DNA from: Callipepla californica brunnescens
Taxonomy: Eukaryota; Chordata; Aves; Galliformes; Odontophoridae
Assembly (NCBI GenBank): GCA_023055505.1
Contig: JALIRH010000002.1
Span: forward strand, 34,543,733 to 34,607,732
Reading direction: 5' to 3'
DNA length: 64,000 nucleotides
In this document: in pieces, positions 50,703 through 60,348 of the stretch
How positions within the stretch are numbered: position 1 is the stretch's first letter
Layout of the letters: every line of letters begins with the position of its first letter
Notes under the pieces: model-generated
What the model was told of the DNA's origin: nothing
The model's database searches: none
The model's input: the letters and a program-made list of their open reading frames with translations, nothing else
Program-made: the position numbers and the translations under genes

Positions 50703-51320
50703 AACCACAGCATCACAGAATGGATGCAGGTAGCAGGGTTTATCTGGCCCAACCCCCGCTCCAGCAGGGACACTTAGAGTAGAGTGCACAGGCCCATGTC
50801 CAGGTGGCTGCTGAAGATCTCCAAGGAGGAGATTCCACAGCCTCTGTGCAGCCTCTACCAGTGCTCCATCACCTGCACAGCACAGAAGTGCTGCCTGGTG
50901 TTCTGAGGGAACCTCCTTTTCCAGTTTGTGCCCATTGCCTCTTGTCCTGAATCTAAGTGCCACTGAAAGGACCTGGCTCCATCTTCTTTGCACCTTCCCT
51001 TCAGGTATTTTTATGAATGGAAGAGATCCCCCTGAGCTTATTCTTTTACAGTCCCAACTCTCTCATCTTCTCCTCACAGGGGAGGATCTCCAGTCCTTCA
51101 GTCATCTGTGTGGCCCTTCACTAGAAACTCCAAGATGTCCAGTTTTCTCTTGTACAGGGGAGCTCAGAACTGTACACAGTGCTCCAGGTGTGGCCTCCTC
51201 AGTGATGTGCAGAGAGAGAGGAAGGAGAACCTCCCTCAACCTGCTGGCAACCCATTGCATAATGCAAAATCCCCTGGGAGGGTTCTGGGCTGTGCTGGGT
51301 GTTGCATGCAGCTGACAGGG
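50703..51320 (-). mobile_element. CR1 LINE 3' part, antisense to TOX
   Basis: The + strand reads the reverse complement of a CR1 3' end, starting ACCACAGCATCACAGAATGG. It continues with 'ccagcagggacacttagag', 'ccatgtccaggtggctgctgaagatctcc', 'tttccagtttgtgcccattgcctcttgtcctg', 'caactctctcatcttctcctcac' and 'actgtacacagtgctccaggtgtggcctcctcag'. The last is the reverse of the ORF2 C-terminal segment. It is GC-richer than its surroundings. Overlapping open frames on both strands are by-products. Confidence 0.9.
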
Positions 51321-52446
51321 TGAACAGGAGGCTTTAGGGGCACCACACCGCATGGCATCTGGTGAACACCCTTTTGAGAGGGCCTGGGGGCAGCCTGCCT
51401 CCCTGCTCATCCTACGCCAACTGCTTGCTGTTCAGTGACACAGCTGGGCTGGGGGAGATAGGACCAACCAGCAGTTAGAGCTTTACGGCACAACTGCTTT
51501 GGTGTAGATTGCGTGCCAGAGGCAGTGATAACGATAGCTTTCAAGGCTAATATATTTGTAGGGGAGCTGGTACTGCAGAAAAGGTAACAAACACTCAGTT
51601 GAGATCTTTAAACATATGAATGTCTGTCAGGATTCAGATTTCAGCCTTCAATTGATTTCATACACTGCTCTGACTCCTTTCCTCTGGTGCTACAGTATTC
51701 ATTAAGCAAACTTGAACATATTTGTATATATAACCCCTTTTTACCAAAAGCTATTAATTTCTAAAGCAATATAAATACAGGTATAATTATGTTTGCAGAA
51801 TGTATTCCAAATACTTCTCAGAGATACATGTGCATTTAAAGTGGTTACTATTCCAGAACTAATGCTATTATAAGTTTAATTTACTGCCAGCCAGTCAGCC
51901 TTACAAAAATCAATCTCCAAGCTCATGAAATATCTCCCAAAAATTTGTGATTTCTTACTAATGAGAGAAAAAGTAAAGTTACAGATTTATCTTTCCTTTT
52001 TCTGTGCCTTACTGGTTGTGGGGTATCCCATAGATTCCTCTGGTATATAGGAGAGTGTGTACAAGAAACAGATAGGTTACAGAACTCACAAGGTCTTCAA
52101 AGTTAACAAAGAACTGAGCCATCCTTAGATGTTTTGGATGACAAGTCTAACAAACGCTGTCAGTAGATAAATGTGGTTATGTTAATACATTGAATCATTA
52201 ACGTGTGTCCTTATCATAATGGAATTTATACAATGGTAGTTGCTGTCAGATTCCACTTGATACTTATGGCATGTTTGTCTGATGCATTGAATTACAACTA
52301 TATCTACTTCATTTCAGCTTTGAATTGACAACTCAATTTTATATCACCCACCTAACACCTTAGCTTAAATCTGAGCTTCTTGATACTCTTTGTCTTTTGT
52401 CATGATTTGGTATGAGTATACTGAAAAGATATTATGGGGGATCTGT

Positions 52447-52468
52447 TGTTGTGTGTGTGTATGTGTGG
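52447..52468. repeat. short GT-rich simple repeat
   Basis: GTTGTTGTGTGTGTGTATGT type sequence, about ten GT steps with one interruption. Confidence 0.85.
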
Positions 52469-53251
52469 TACATTTGACCTCTGGACTAGAAAGGAGTTTC
52501 ATCCTCCAATGCTTTTAATTCTTATCCTTGCAGAGAATGAATTTGTTGCTTGAATTAAAATAGTATGTCTTGTTAATGCTGAGAAGCGGTGACCCACATA
52601 GCACAATGGATTCATTTGTCAATCCTGCAACTTCTGAGCTTTCTGTTCATATATGTCTCAGCAGCAAATCAACTCAGAATTCATTTAATCGGTCTATCAA
52701 TGGATCCTTTCTGTCACTCTGAAACCTTAAAATTCCAGTATCTCATTGGGCAGCACCAGGAATAATAGTTTTGTATTTAATACTAGATATTCCAATTCTG
52801 AAAACTCCAGCTTCCAAATTCACAGCTCAAATACACACAAATCTTAAGAAGAAAAGTAGGATCTGGAAATAGCCCTGAATTTTGAGGATATTAATGTTCT
52901 GATCTGGCTCTAAACTTCAGAATGCAAACCTGCCCCCGTTTGTTAGCATTTCTGAAATACTCTGAATACAGTTACAGAAAGCAGTGCGTTTTTGCTCCTC
53001 ATAAAAAGAAACAAGCTTTCAGTACTTCTTGCTATTCCCACAGGTTGAGGCTACAGCCTGAATAGTTTATAATAGTCAGTGTTATTCAAGTTACAGTCAT
53101 ATTCTATTCTGTTTATTTCCAGTATTTAAATGTTTATTTGAGTACATACCATTTCTTTTAAGCCTTCTATAGCCGATCAGGCCAACAGAGGTCTAAAAGA
53201 ACAGGACACTTTATTAGTGGTATGCTTAATACAGTTTTTTTCCTCTTGTAG

Positions 53252-53530
53252 ATGCAAGATTTACGGAATACAGAAGGAGCCCAGTATAGTTCCCATCCTC
53301 AGATGGCAACCATGAGGCCAAGGGTTCAACCTGCAGATATTAGGCAGCCAGGAATGATGCAGCACGGGCAGCTGACTACTATTAACCAGTCCCAGCTCAG
53401 TGCACAGCTTGGTTTGAATATGGGTGGAAACAATGTTCCTCACAACTCACCCTCTCCACCTGGAAGCAAATCTGCAACTCCTTCACCATCCAGTTCAGTC
53501 CATGAAGATGAAGGAGAAGATAGCTCTAAG
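53252..53530 (+). CDS. TOX: TOX internal exon (coding exon 4 by inference), Ser/Pro-rich linker
   Basis: This exon encodes 93 codons of TOX between the N-terminal domain and the HMG box. It begins MQDLRNTEGAQYSSHPQM, runs through HGQLTTINQSQLSAQLGLN and the Ser/Pro-rich PHNSPSPPGSKSATPSPSSS, and ends in an acidic patch HEDEGEDSSK. The Met is the first residue of the exon and not a start of translation. Borders: acceptor TTGTAG ending at 53251, donor GTAGGC at 53531 (a weaker donor than GTAAGT), both phase 0, 279 bases. Compared with human TOX as I remember it, this copy has one Gln fewer near ADIRQPGMMQHG (human RQQPGMMPHG) and several conservative changes. The last 50 residues are almost unchanged. 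The segment is predicted to be disordered. Retention of the next intron would add nine codons and then a stop. Confidence 0.97.
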
Positions 53531-56500
53531 GTAGGCTTAGATGCTAGGATTACTGTGTAAATGGTGGATATTTTTAGGACCTGCTAAATGAATCATATGG
53601 CCACAGTTATTAAGGTGATACTTTATACATTGTTGGTGGTTAACTAAAGTGAACTAAAGGCTTATGAATACAGAACTCGTAGTTTCCAGTCAATTCTTCA
53701 GGCAGTTTGAGAAAATGACATCATTCTTCTTTGTGAGAGCAAACTGAAATCCTGTAAAATATTAAAGGATAACCATTCCTTTAGGACTTCAATATAAAGG
53801 TTGAGTTTTCTCACTTGCATAGAATGGATGTTTGTTCCCAGTTAAAGATCAAGTTACTGCTATAAAAAGTATGAACTGTGTGTACAATATGCTAGTCTTT
53901 GCAATTTGGTCATAGGGTGGGTAAACAGAACATCATAGCAACCAGAACAGAAATATCCTCTACAAACTTTAAAGATCTTACCTTGAAAAACTTGAAGACC
54001 CATTATATATTTATGAATTTGGAGGTGCTGACACTCCAGCATGACATGTTTAAGCTTCCTTCTTGTATCGCTACTGGTTTAAAAGTAGTAATTGCCATTC
54101 AAATAATAAAGTTTGCTTTATTTAATGATAAATGGTGACTTATTTAACAGCTTGCATATATAAAAACCTCCCAAAATTCCCCAAGTCCTGAAAATGTGCC
54201 CCAAAATAAACAAGTATATTACCTTAATTTTGCAGACTTAAGATGAGATTAAAAAAAGCCAGGACAGTACAATGTCATCCAATAAATCAGGTATAGAACA
54301 TATGATAACTGAAAACCTCTTAGTTCTATTTGATATTGACTGCAAAATGTAAGTCGTTATGCAGTAGTGAAAATGTTGTACCGTGGCCATTTCTTGTGGG
54401 GAAGAGAAGCATGAGGGAAACACGTGAGCCACTGAGGAGGTATAATCCAGTCAAGAATTGTAATTCTGATTTGTTTTCAAATTGTATTGTTTTCCATGCC
54501 TCCAGCTATAAAATAATCATGTAATTGGAGACATATGTTTTACTACATTTTAAATAAATTCAGATTTAAAGTTTTATTTCAGGACTTTCCCCTAATTTCA
54601 CAAACTTCAGGTTTCAAAAATTACTGAATAATTCATACATTTTAAATGAGCACTTTGTTACTGAGGGAGATTTTAGAATACAGCTATGTAAAAATAATTC
54701 CAAGCAGCCATTACTTTTTCAGAATAATTTATTATTTGCTACTCCTGTTTCTTTGCTGATATTTTTTATACGTTGGTGGAAGTGCATGGGCTGCTTTAAA
54801 ATTCTGGAGAAAACACCCAATCTAAAATTAAAACTTTTTTTGTTTCTTATTTATTAAATTCTTAATATATTTAACGTGCATTTCTGATGTCCTTTTTCAC
54901 TGCAGCATTTCATTCTGCCAGGAGTATAGGATTAGGGTTTCATGCAGTTGGTATGCATATGAAGATAGTATTTTTAGTAGAAAAATAATGACTGCTGCAG
55001 ACCAACTAAAACTTGATCTTTTCTCTGTGGAAGCCAGATCATACAGTGTTCAACTTTTTAACAAGCCATGTTATTTAGGAAATTCTCCTTAAAACATTCT
55101 CATGCTCAATGTAAGAAGAAAAAGATGAGAAAATATACAGAACACAACTAAGAAAAACAACTCTGTGCAGAAGTTGATACATTGCTTTAAAATTATTCAA
55201 TAGTTGTTATTTCTAGTATTAAACTTGGCTAATAATGATAAAGGGTGTAAACTAGTCTTCAACTAATGAGGACTAAACTATAAGCTTGAAGGCAGTCACA
55301 CTGTATTGTACCTGCCTTCCATAGGATTTCTTACATCCTCCTGAATGCTGAAGTTGGCCATAGTTGGACCTGATACAATAGTTTCACTGTAGTTCCCTCC
55401 ATAAAACACAAGAGTTTTGGAATAATCAATGTAAAAACTAGCATAATGATCCACTGTCTATCTTTCCGTTACACCTCTCTCCCTGGAAGCTGCCAGTGAA
55501 TGGATATGGATACTTAGGATAAACCAGCTTTTCTATGGCTATCTTTTTCCACAGCCACACTAGCAAAATTTTCTCAGAGCCGTGTTGGAGAAATATGTGA
55601 GGTTTCTTCTCGCTCTATAAATTCTCTTCCCAATGAAAGAAGATACTGGATGAGGATAGGAGGAGGCAGAATGGCCATTCTCTTTCATGAAAACTTCTGT
55701 CTTTTACTTTGATTTGGAGTTTTCTCATATCTTATAAACTGCCATGTAGATGTGAGATTTAATATTACTTGATAGCTCAGGGCTGGAACTAATTATTCAG
55801 TCTTTAATATGAGTGCACATGTTGTAATCTTGTAGAAGCTACTGTATCCCACCAGATTTGGGCAGCTCCATTGAGTCAGTAAGATGCTCCTGCTATAAGA
55901 ATTGTGTAAAAAACAGTCATTCTGAATTCACGTTTTGATTAATAACACCAGAGACAATTCTTCCATTTAATCAGCAGCAGATGTTTGCTGATGCACCAAC
56001 ACTAGTCAAAAAGACAATGTATACTTTCAAATGGAATGAGTCTCCATCATCTCAGTGTCAGATGACCTCTGTTATTTTATATCAGCTAAATGCCCAGCTT
56101 TACATATGAGGGGTAAGCAGATTTGGTAGAGAAATCCCTAATGTCTATACCTATATCCATCTAGGGAAAAAAAAAAAGCAAAGAAATATCAGTGCCCTGT
56201 TTATGTTTACATAAATTTATAAAAGGGATTGACAGAAGGTATGAACAAGATGAACATTTGGAATAGAAATATAATTGTATTCCTATTGATCCATTGATTT
56301 CTGTGCATGTAGGAAATGACCATTTCATCTTAATGTACATATTCCAAATGCCATTAGGAGGAGTCTTTACAAACTGATGTAATTGTCTCCTTAGTTATTC
56401 TCAATGTAATGTGTGGGACTATGTTTAGAAGAAAAAAGGTGGAACATAGAAGACAGTAGTTGTAAATAACTGCAAGAACATTCTAAACAATGTGGTCTCT

Positions 56501-58433
56501 TAACACATGCTTTATTCCAATCAACTCGAATTGGAATATTACAGTTATGTAATTTTTGTTATTTTTCGTACTGTCACTGAGCACCCCTTTGTTTAATGTC
56601 AAGTATACATGAGAAATTCTAAAAGCATTGGTTTGAAAAAATGCATTTTTTCATAGACAGATAACAGGGTTTTCTTCCATGTTCATTTGACTATCACTTA
56701 GGGGAGAATTTCCTACAATGTTGTTTAGAGGAAAGATAGTGAGAGGACTGCAAGTAGCAAGAATTAACCAACAGAAACATGATTACTAAAGAACTACTGC
56801 AGCATATTCTCTTTATGTGGTAGAGGTTTTACAATATTTACTTTATATGATAAGAGTTATAAGTAGAATTCTATGCTGTCTGTTCAGCCTATTATGCAGA
56901 TGGTGCTTGATTAAAATCTATTTTAAACTACAGCAATTACTGCAAGATAGTGTGCGTAAAACAGCTCTCTTAGCTCCATTAAAGGCTTTGGTACTATTGC
57001 AGTTTATTTTAAATATGCTTATAGACATTTTCCAGCTTCTCAAGGGACATTTAGATATCAACGATGTGCCTTACTTGATAGTTTTAAATCCTACACTAGA
57101 TATTCTTCTGATCTATTATGTGTGCAACATGGTTAATGTACACTTCTTTAAAGTGAAAGATTATTGCTTTCTTGTGATAAATAAGTTAAATACATCACCA
57201 TAATTAAGCAATAAGCCATGACAGGAGGTGGATTACCATGAGCTAACTACACCTCCAGGGATTTTGAGGCACAAGTCTATGCCTAGCAGAGTATATGTTT
57301 TTTATTTTATTTCCCATCTGTCTCAGCTTTGGTGGTTAGAAGTAGGGCCTGTGAAGCTGATAGACTGATGAGAGCATAAGGCAGGCCATCATCTCAGCCA
57401 TTTGCAAGGTTATTAGTATTGAAATTCTGGTATTCTTTTTATGTAGTTATTTTCATATAAGACAAACAGAATTTCCCATGTGAGTACTCTTTTTTTAACA
57501 GTGGGTTTTTGAATACTCTTGATTGTTCCAGTTGGAGAATAAGATTTTAGAGCTGTTCTTGGAACAGTTAGCCAGCAGTCTTCATGCACAAGTTTCTGCA
57601 GCATATCACCTAGATTGAGAAGCAGTGTGGTATCCTAATATACAAAGAAACTTTAAATCTTATTGAGTAAAAATAATTTAAAACAAGGAAAATCTTGCCA
57701 AATAATAAAGATAAAAGCTTCAACTATGGCTCCAGTTATTGTCAGGTATTCTTGTTCACAGAGATTGCACAAAACTGCCTGAAGACTTTAGAATAATGCT
57801 GCCAAATTAACTAGGGAGACCTAGTTAATTACAATTTAATTGATAGTTTGAACTATCATTTAGCTGGTAGTTTTGTGTACCCTATAGAATGAAATAATAC
57901 CAAGACACTAAAAGTTGGATAAATTAATAATGGGTAACACACTGTTTCTAATCCTCCATATTTTTCTAAAAACCTCCACGGCCATAAACTTTTCATTAAA
58001 GATACGGAGTATCTACTATAATGTTATAAAGTAATGGCTAGGAAACAATCACCTTCATTTTATAATTGTAGCATCACACTGTTCTCTTGTTTAATGAACC
58101 ACAGTGATCAGAGTTGTTCACCTGGGCGCTATGGGACACCACACAATATACAATATTATGGTATACAATAATAATTAAAAAAAAAAAAAAAGCTTTTGCT
58201 CAGATCAAGGATATCCAGTAGTTCTCATGCCGTTTTGAATACTTGTGTTGTGTTTTGTCATTTGAAATGCATTCTCCAGAAACAAAAATAAAAAAAGCAT
58301 GCGATGAAAGTCATATCTGGTCATTTGTGACTTCCATGCTCTTTACCTTCTCATACATCAAACTCCTCATGATGAACAGTACACTAAATTAAGTTGGCTT
58401 TTGTTAAAGTACTTTTCTATTTTTATGTTGCAG
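53531..58433 (+). other. TOX: TOX intron (intron 4 by inference), 4.9 kb
   Basis: This phase-0 intron runs from GTAGGC to an acceptor TTTTATGTTGCAG ending at 58433. It is AT-rich and I see no CR1 or LTR in it. Poly(A) runs occur near 56167-56178 and 58178-58191. An open frame of 128 codons at 56817-57203 is hydrophobic and Leu/Ile-rich, but nothing marks it as a gene. A pair of small hairpins at 57805-57858 is listed separately. Confidence 0.93.
57805..57858. repeat. two adjacent small inverted repeats
   Basis: The first has 11-bp arms, AATTAACTAGG (57805-57815) and CCTAGTTAATT (57820-57830), around a 4-base loop. The second, TGATAGTT-TG-AACTATCA (57841-57858), has 8-bp arms. Both are perfect. 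They may be cruciform-prone or just chance in AT-rich DNA. Confidence 0.85.
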
Positions 58434-58664
58434 GTTAACGGAGGAGAGAAGAGACCTGCTTCAGATATGGGAAAGAAACCCAAAACTCCCAAAAAGAAGA
58501 AGAAGAAGGACCCCAATGAGCCACAAAAGCCTGTGTCTGCATATGCATTATTCTTCCGAGACACTCAAGCAGCCATCAAGGGCCAAAACCCCAATGCTAC
58601 TTTTGGTGAAGTCTCTAAAATTGTAGCTTCAATGTGGGATGGCTTAGGAGAAGAACAAAAACAG
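58434..58664 (+). CDS. TOX: TOX internal exon (coding exon 5 by inference), NLS and first part of HMG box
   Basis: This exon encodes 77 codons beginning [13 protein letters not shown]. Residues 14-25 are a lysine-rich nuclear localisation signal ([12 protein letters not shown]). From residue 30 ([12 protein letters not shown]) the HMG box starts: helix 1 holds [16 protein letters not shown] and helix 2 holds [20 protein letters not shown]. The exon stops after GLGEEQKQ, so about the first 48 of 69 HMG residues are here and helix 3 must come from the next exon, outside the window. The box binds DNA by shape more than by sequence, and acts in the nucleus. Borders: acceptor TTGCAG ending at 58433, donor GTACAG at 58665, phase 0, 231 bases. 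Except for the first residue (Val here, Ile in human as I remember it) the protein looks identical to mammalian TOX, as expected for so constrained a domain. The poly-Lys tract and HMG start fit TOX; the flanking exons rule out TOX2, TOX3 and TOX4. Confidence 0.98.
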
Positions 58665-59814
58665 GTACAGTATGTGCTGTAGCTCAGAGGCCTTCTTTCA
58701 AAAAAAATGTTATCTGGGTCATCTAAGAACTGTAGGCAGCTTCTTTTGTTTGCAGGGATGAAACTTGAATATGTGCTATATCAGGAGTGTAGTTCAAAGA
58801 GACAAAGATAAGAAGAGCATAATTTCATTTCTTTTGTCTGTAAAATCACTTTTGCTGGGGTGTGACACAAACTTTTTGATTACACTTGATAGTCTTTTAT
58901 GCTGAAATCAGTGGGCCTGATATTCCTGGACAAGGCAGACAGGACAGCATTGCCCTGTCTATGACAGTGTGGTGTAGGGTGGGCATTGCCACAAATATAT
59001 TCCTGTACAGTGGAAGGAGACACATATTGGAGCTGTCAGTTTTTCCCCAACACACCTGGATTTTTCCAGATGGATTTAGACATTTATGTGGGCAGTGCAA
59101 ATAACATGCCATAGTTGTTTCTCTCTTCCATGGAAGGCTTTGGTCCTGCATTGAGTTCAGCAAAGCTGGTTCTGAAGCTTTGCAGAAATCTTTCTGAGTC
59201 AGTCAGATCCCAGATAAAAGTGAGTAACTGGATTGCTAACAGCATTCGTGGGTTTACAGTGATGTCAGATGACAAATACCACTTGTGGTTTAGCATACCA
59301 TTAATTTTCTGTTGTTACTGGTTGCATTTTTAGTAACTGAGAGTAGAATGGATTGGATAAATAAAGAAATGGGAACTTTAAGATACAGATCTGGAGAGAA
59401 AGGGTATGTTGAATGGGAGTTGTATTGGCTGCAGGAGGCATAGGTAAAGGCAAAAGTGCTGGGAGTACTGGGGCAAAAGTGCATCTCATTCATTCATTCT
59501 GAGAATATCATCATTTCTTAACAAATTATAGTTTATATGACTAAAAATAAAAAAGAAAATAGTACTGTTATTTTTTGTAGGTAAAAGCATTTGAGCTTAA
59601 AAAAACAGGTTTTCTTCACAAAAAAAAACCAAAAAAACTAGATGGTATATATGCATCTTGTTCCCTGATAAAGTGTGATAAGAATCAGTATTTGGCAGTT
59701 AATCAAATAAAAAAGCATACTCTGTCTGGAATGTTTTGTACAATAAAGTCAGCTCTTCAAAAGTCTAGCTGGAGAAAAGGTAGCTTTCTGAATCTAGGGA
59801 TCACAAATATCACT

Positions 59815-59930
59815 TGGCCTGGCACTGCAGGGACATGATTTAGTTGATGGAACTCTGTAAATCAGGTTGATAGTTGGACTTGATGATCCTGTACGTCTTC
59901 CAACGTAAATGATTCTATGATTCTATGGTT
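59815..59930 (+). mobile_element. CR1 LINE 3' terminus, sense to TOX
   Basis: The end of a CR1 copy: 'gggacatgatttagttgatgg', 'ggttgatagttggacttgatgatcctg', 'cttccaacgtaaatgattctatgattctatgg'. The terminal octamer ATTCTATG is repeated twice. Only about 115 bp remain. Confidence 0.92.
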
Positions 59931-60272
59931 AAGGTTCTTCTGTTGTATTGCATCTTCCTTCTGCCTTTTTTAATATGTCCAACAAGGGACAAGATTACAT
60001 CCTTGATCAGACAGGCAGTTTAGACCTTCCTAGTACAGAGGTTCTTTCTTAGCTGACCATTAATTTTTGGCAACATGATAGTAGATGTTCACTTTCAGAA
60101 AAAGTTCTGAGTGTGCTTTTGGTTAACTTCACGAGCAAGACATTTTGATGCTATTTCTTCTCTATTCAGCACTCTCTAGTGATGACACACAAAATATTTG
60201 CCAAATCTTGCTCTTATTTTTCTCCAGTTTTTCACAATGACCCTAAATATGTTGCTGTCACAGCAATCACTG

Positions 60273-60348
60273 TTCCACAATATTTTCTCTGCTTTCACTC
60301 CCACAATATTTTCTCTGCTTTCACTTCCACAATCTTTTCTCTGCTTAC
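60273..60348. repeat. 26-bp minisatellite, three units
   Basis: The unit TTCCACAATATTTTCTCTGC + TTTCAC occurs at 60273-60298 and 60299-60324 (one change). A third unit at 60325-60348 is two bases shorter with a few changes. Units are directly adjacent, without spacers. Confidence 0.92.

Larger units (their letters stand above)
4896..53251 (+). other. TOX: TOX large intron (intron 3 by inference), about 48.4 kb
   Basis: This phase-0 intron runs from donor GTAAG at 4896 to acceptor TTGTAG ending at 53251, preceded by a T-rich tract. I find no further TOX exon and no independent gene in it. From about 5 to 16 kb it is nearly free of recognisable repeats. It then gathers CR1 fragments, a mariner remnant, two LTRs and simple repeats, mostly between 38.7 and 51.4 kb; each is listed separately. 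The unlisted stretches are plain AT-rich sequence in which I see no gene. Regulatory elements are likely in an intron of this size but cannot be proved without cross-species alignment. Confidence 0.93.

Noticed and set aside
56817..57203. Open frame of 128 codons rich in Leu, Ile and Tyr that could look like a membrane protein
   Set aside because: Hydrophobic residues follow from T-rich codons. No gene context, no family match and intronic position between two TOX exons.
60273..60348. Short repeat cluster that might be read as a CRISPR array
   Set aside because: Units are contiguous without unique spacers, and the genome is vertebrate.
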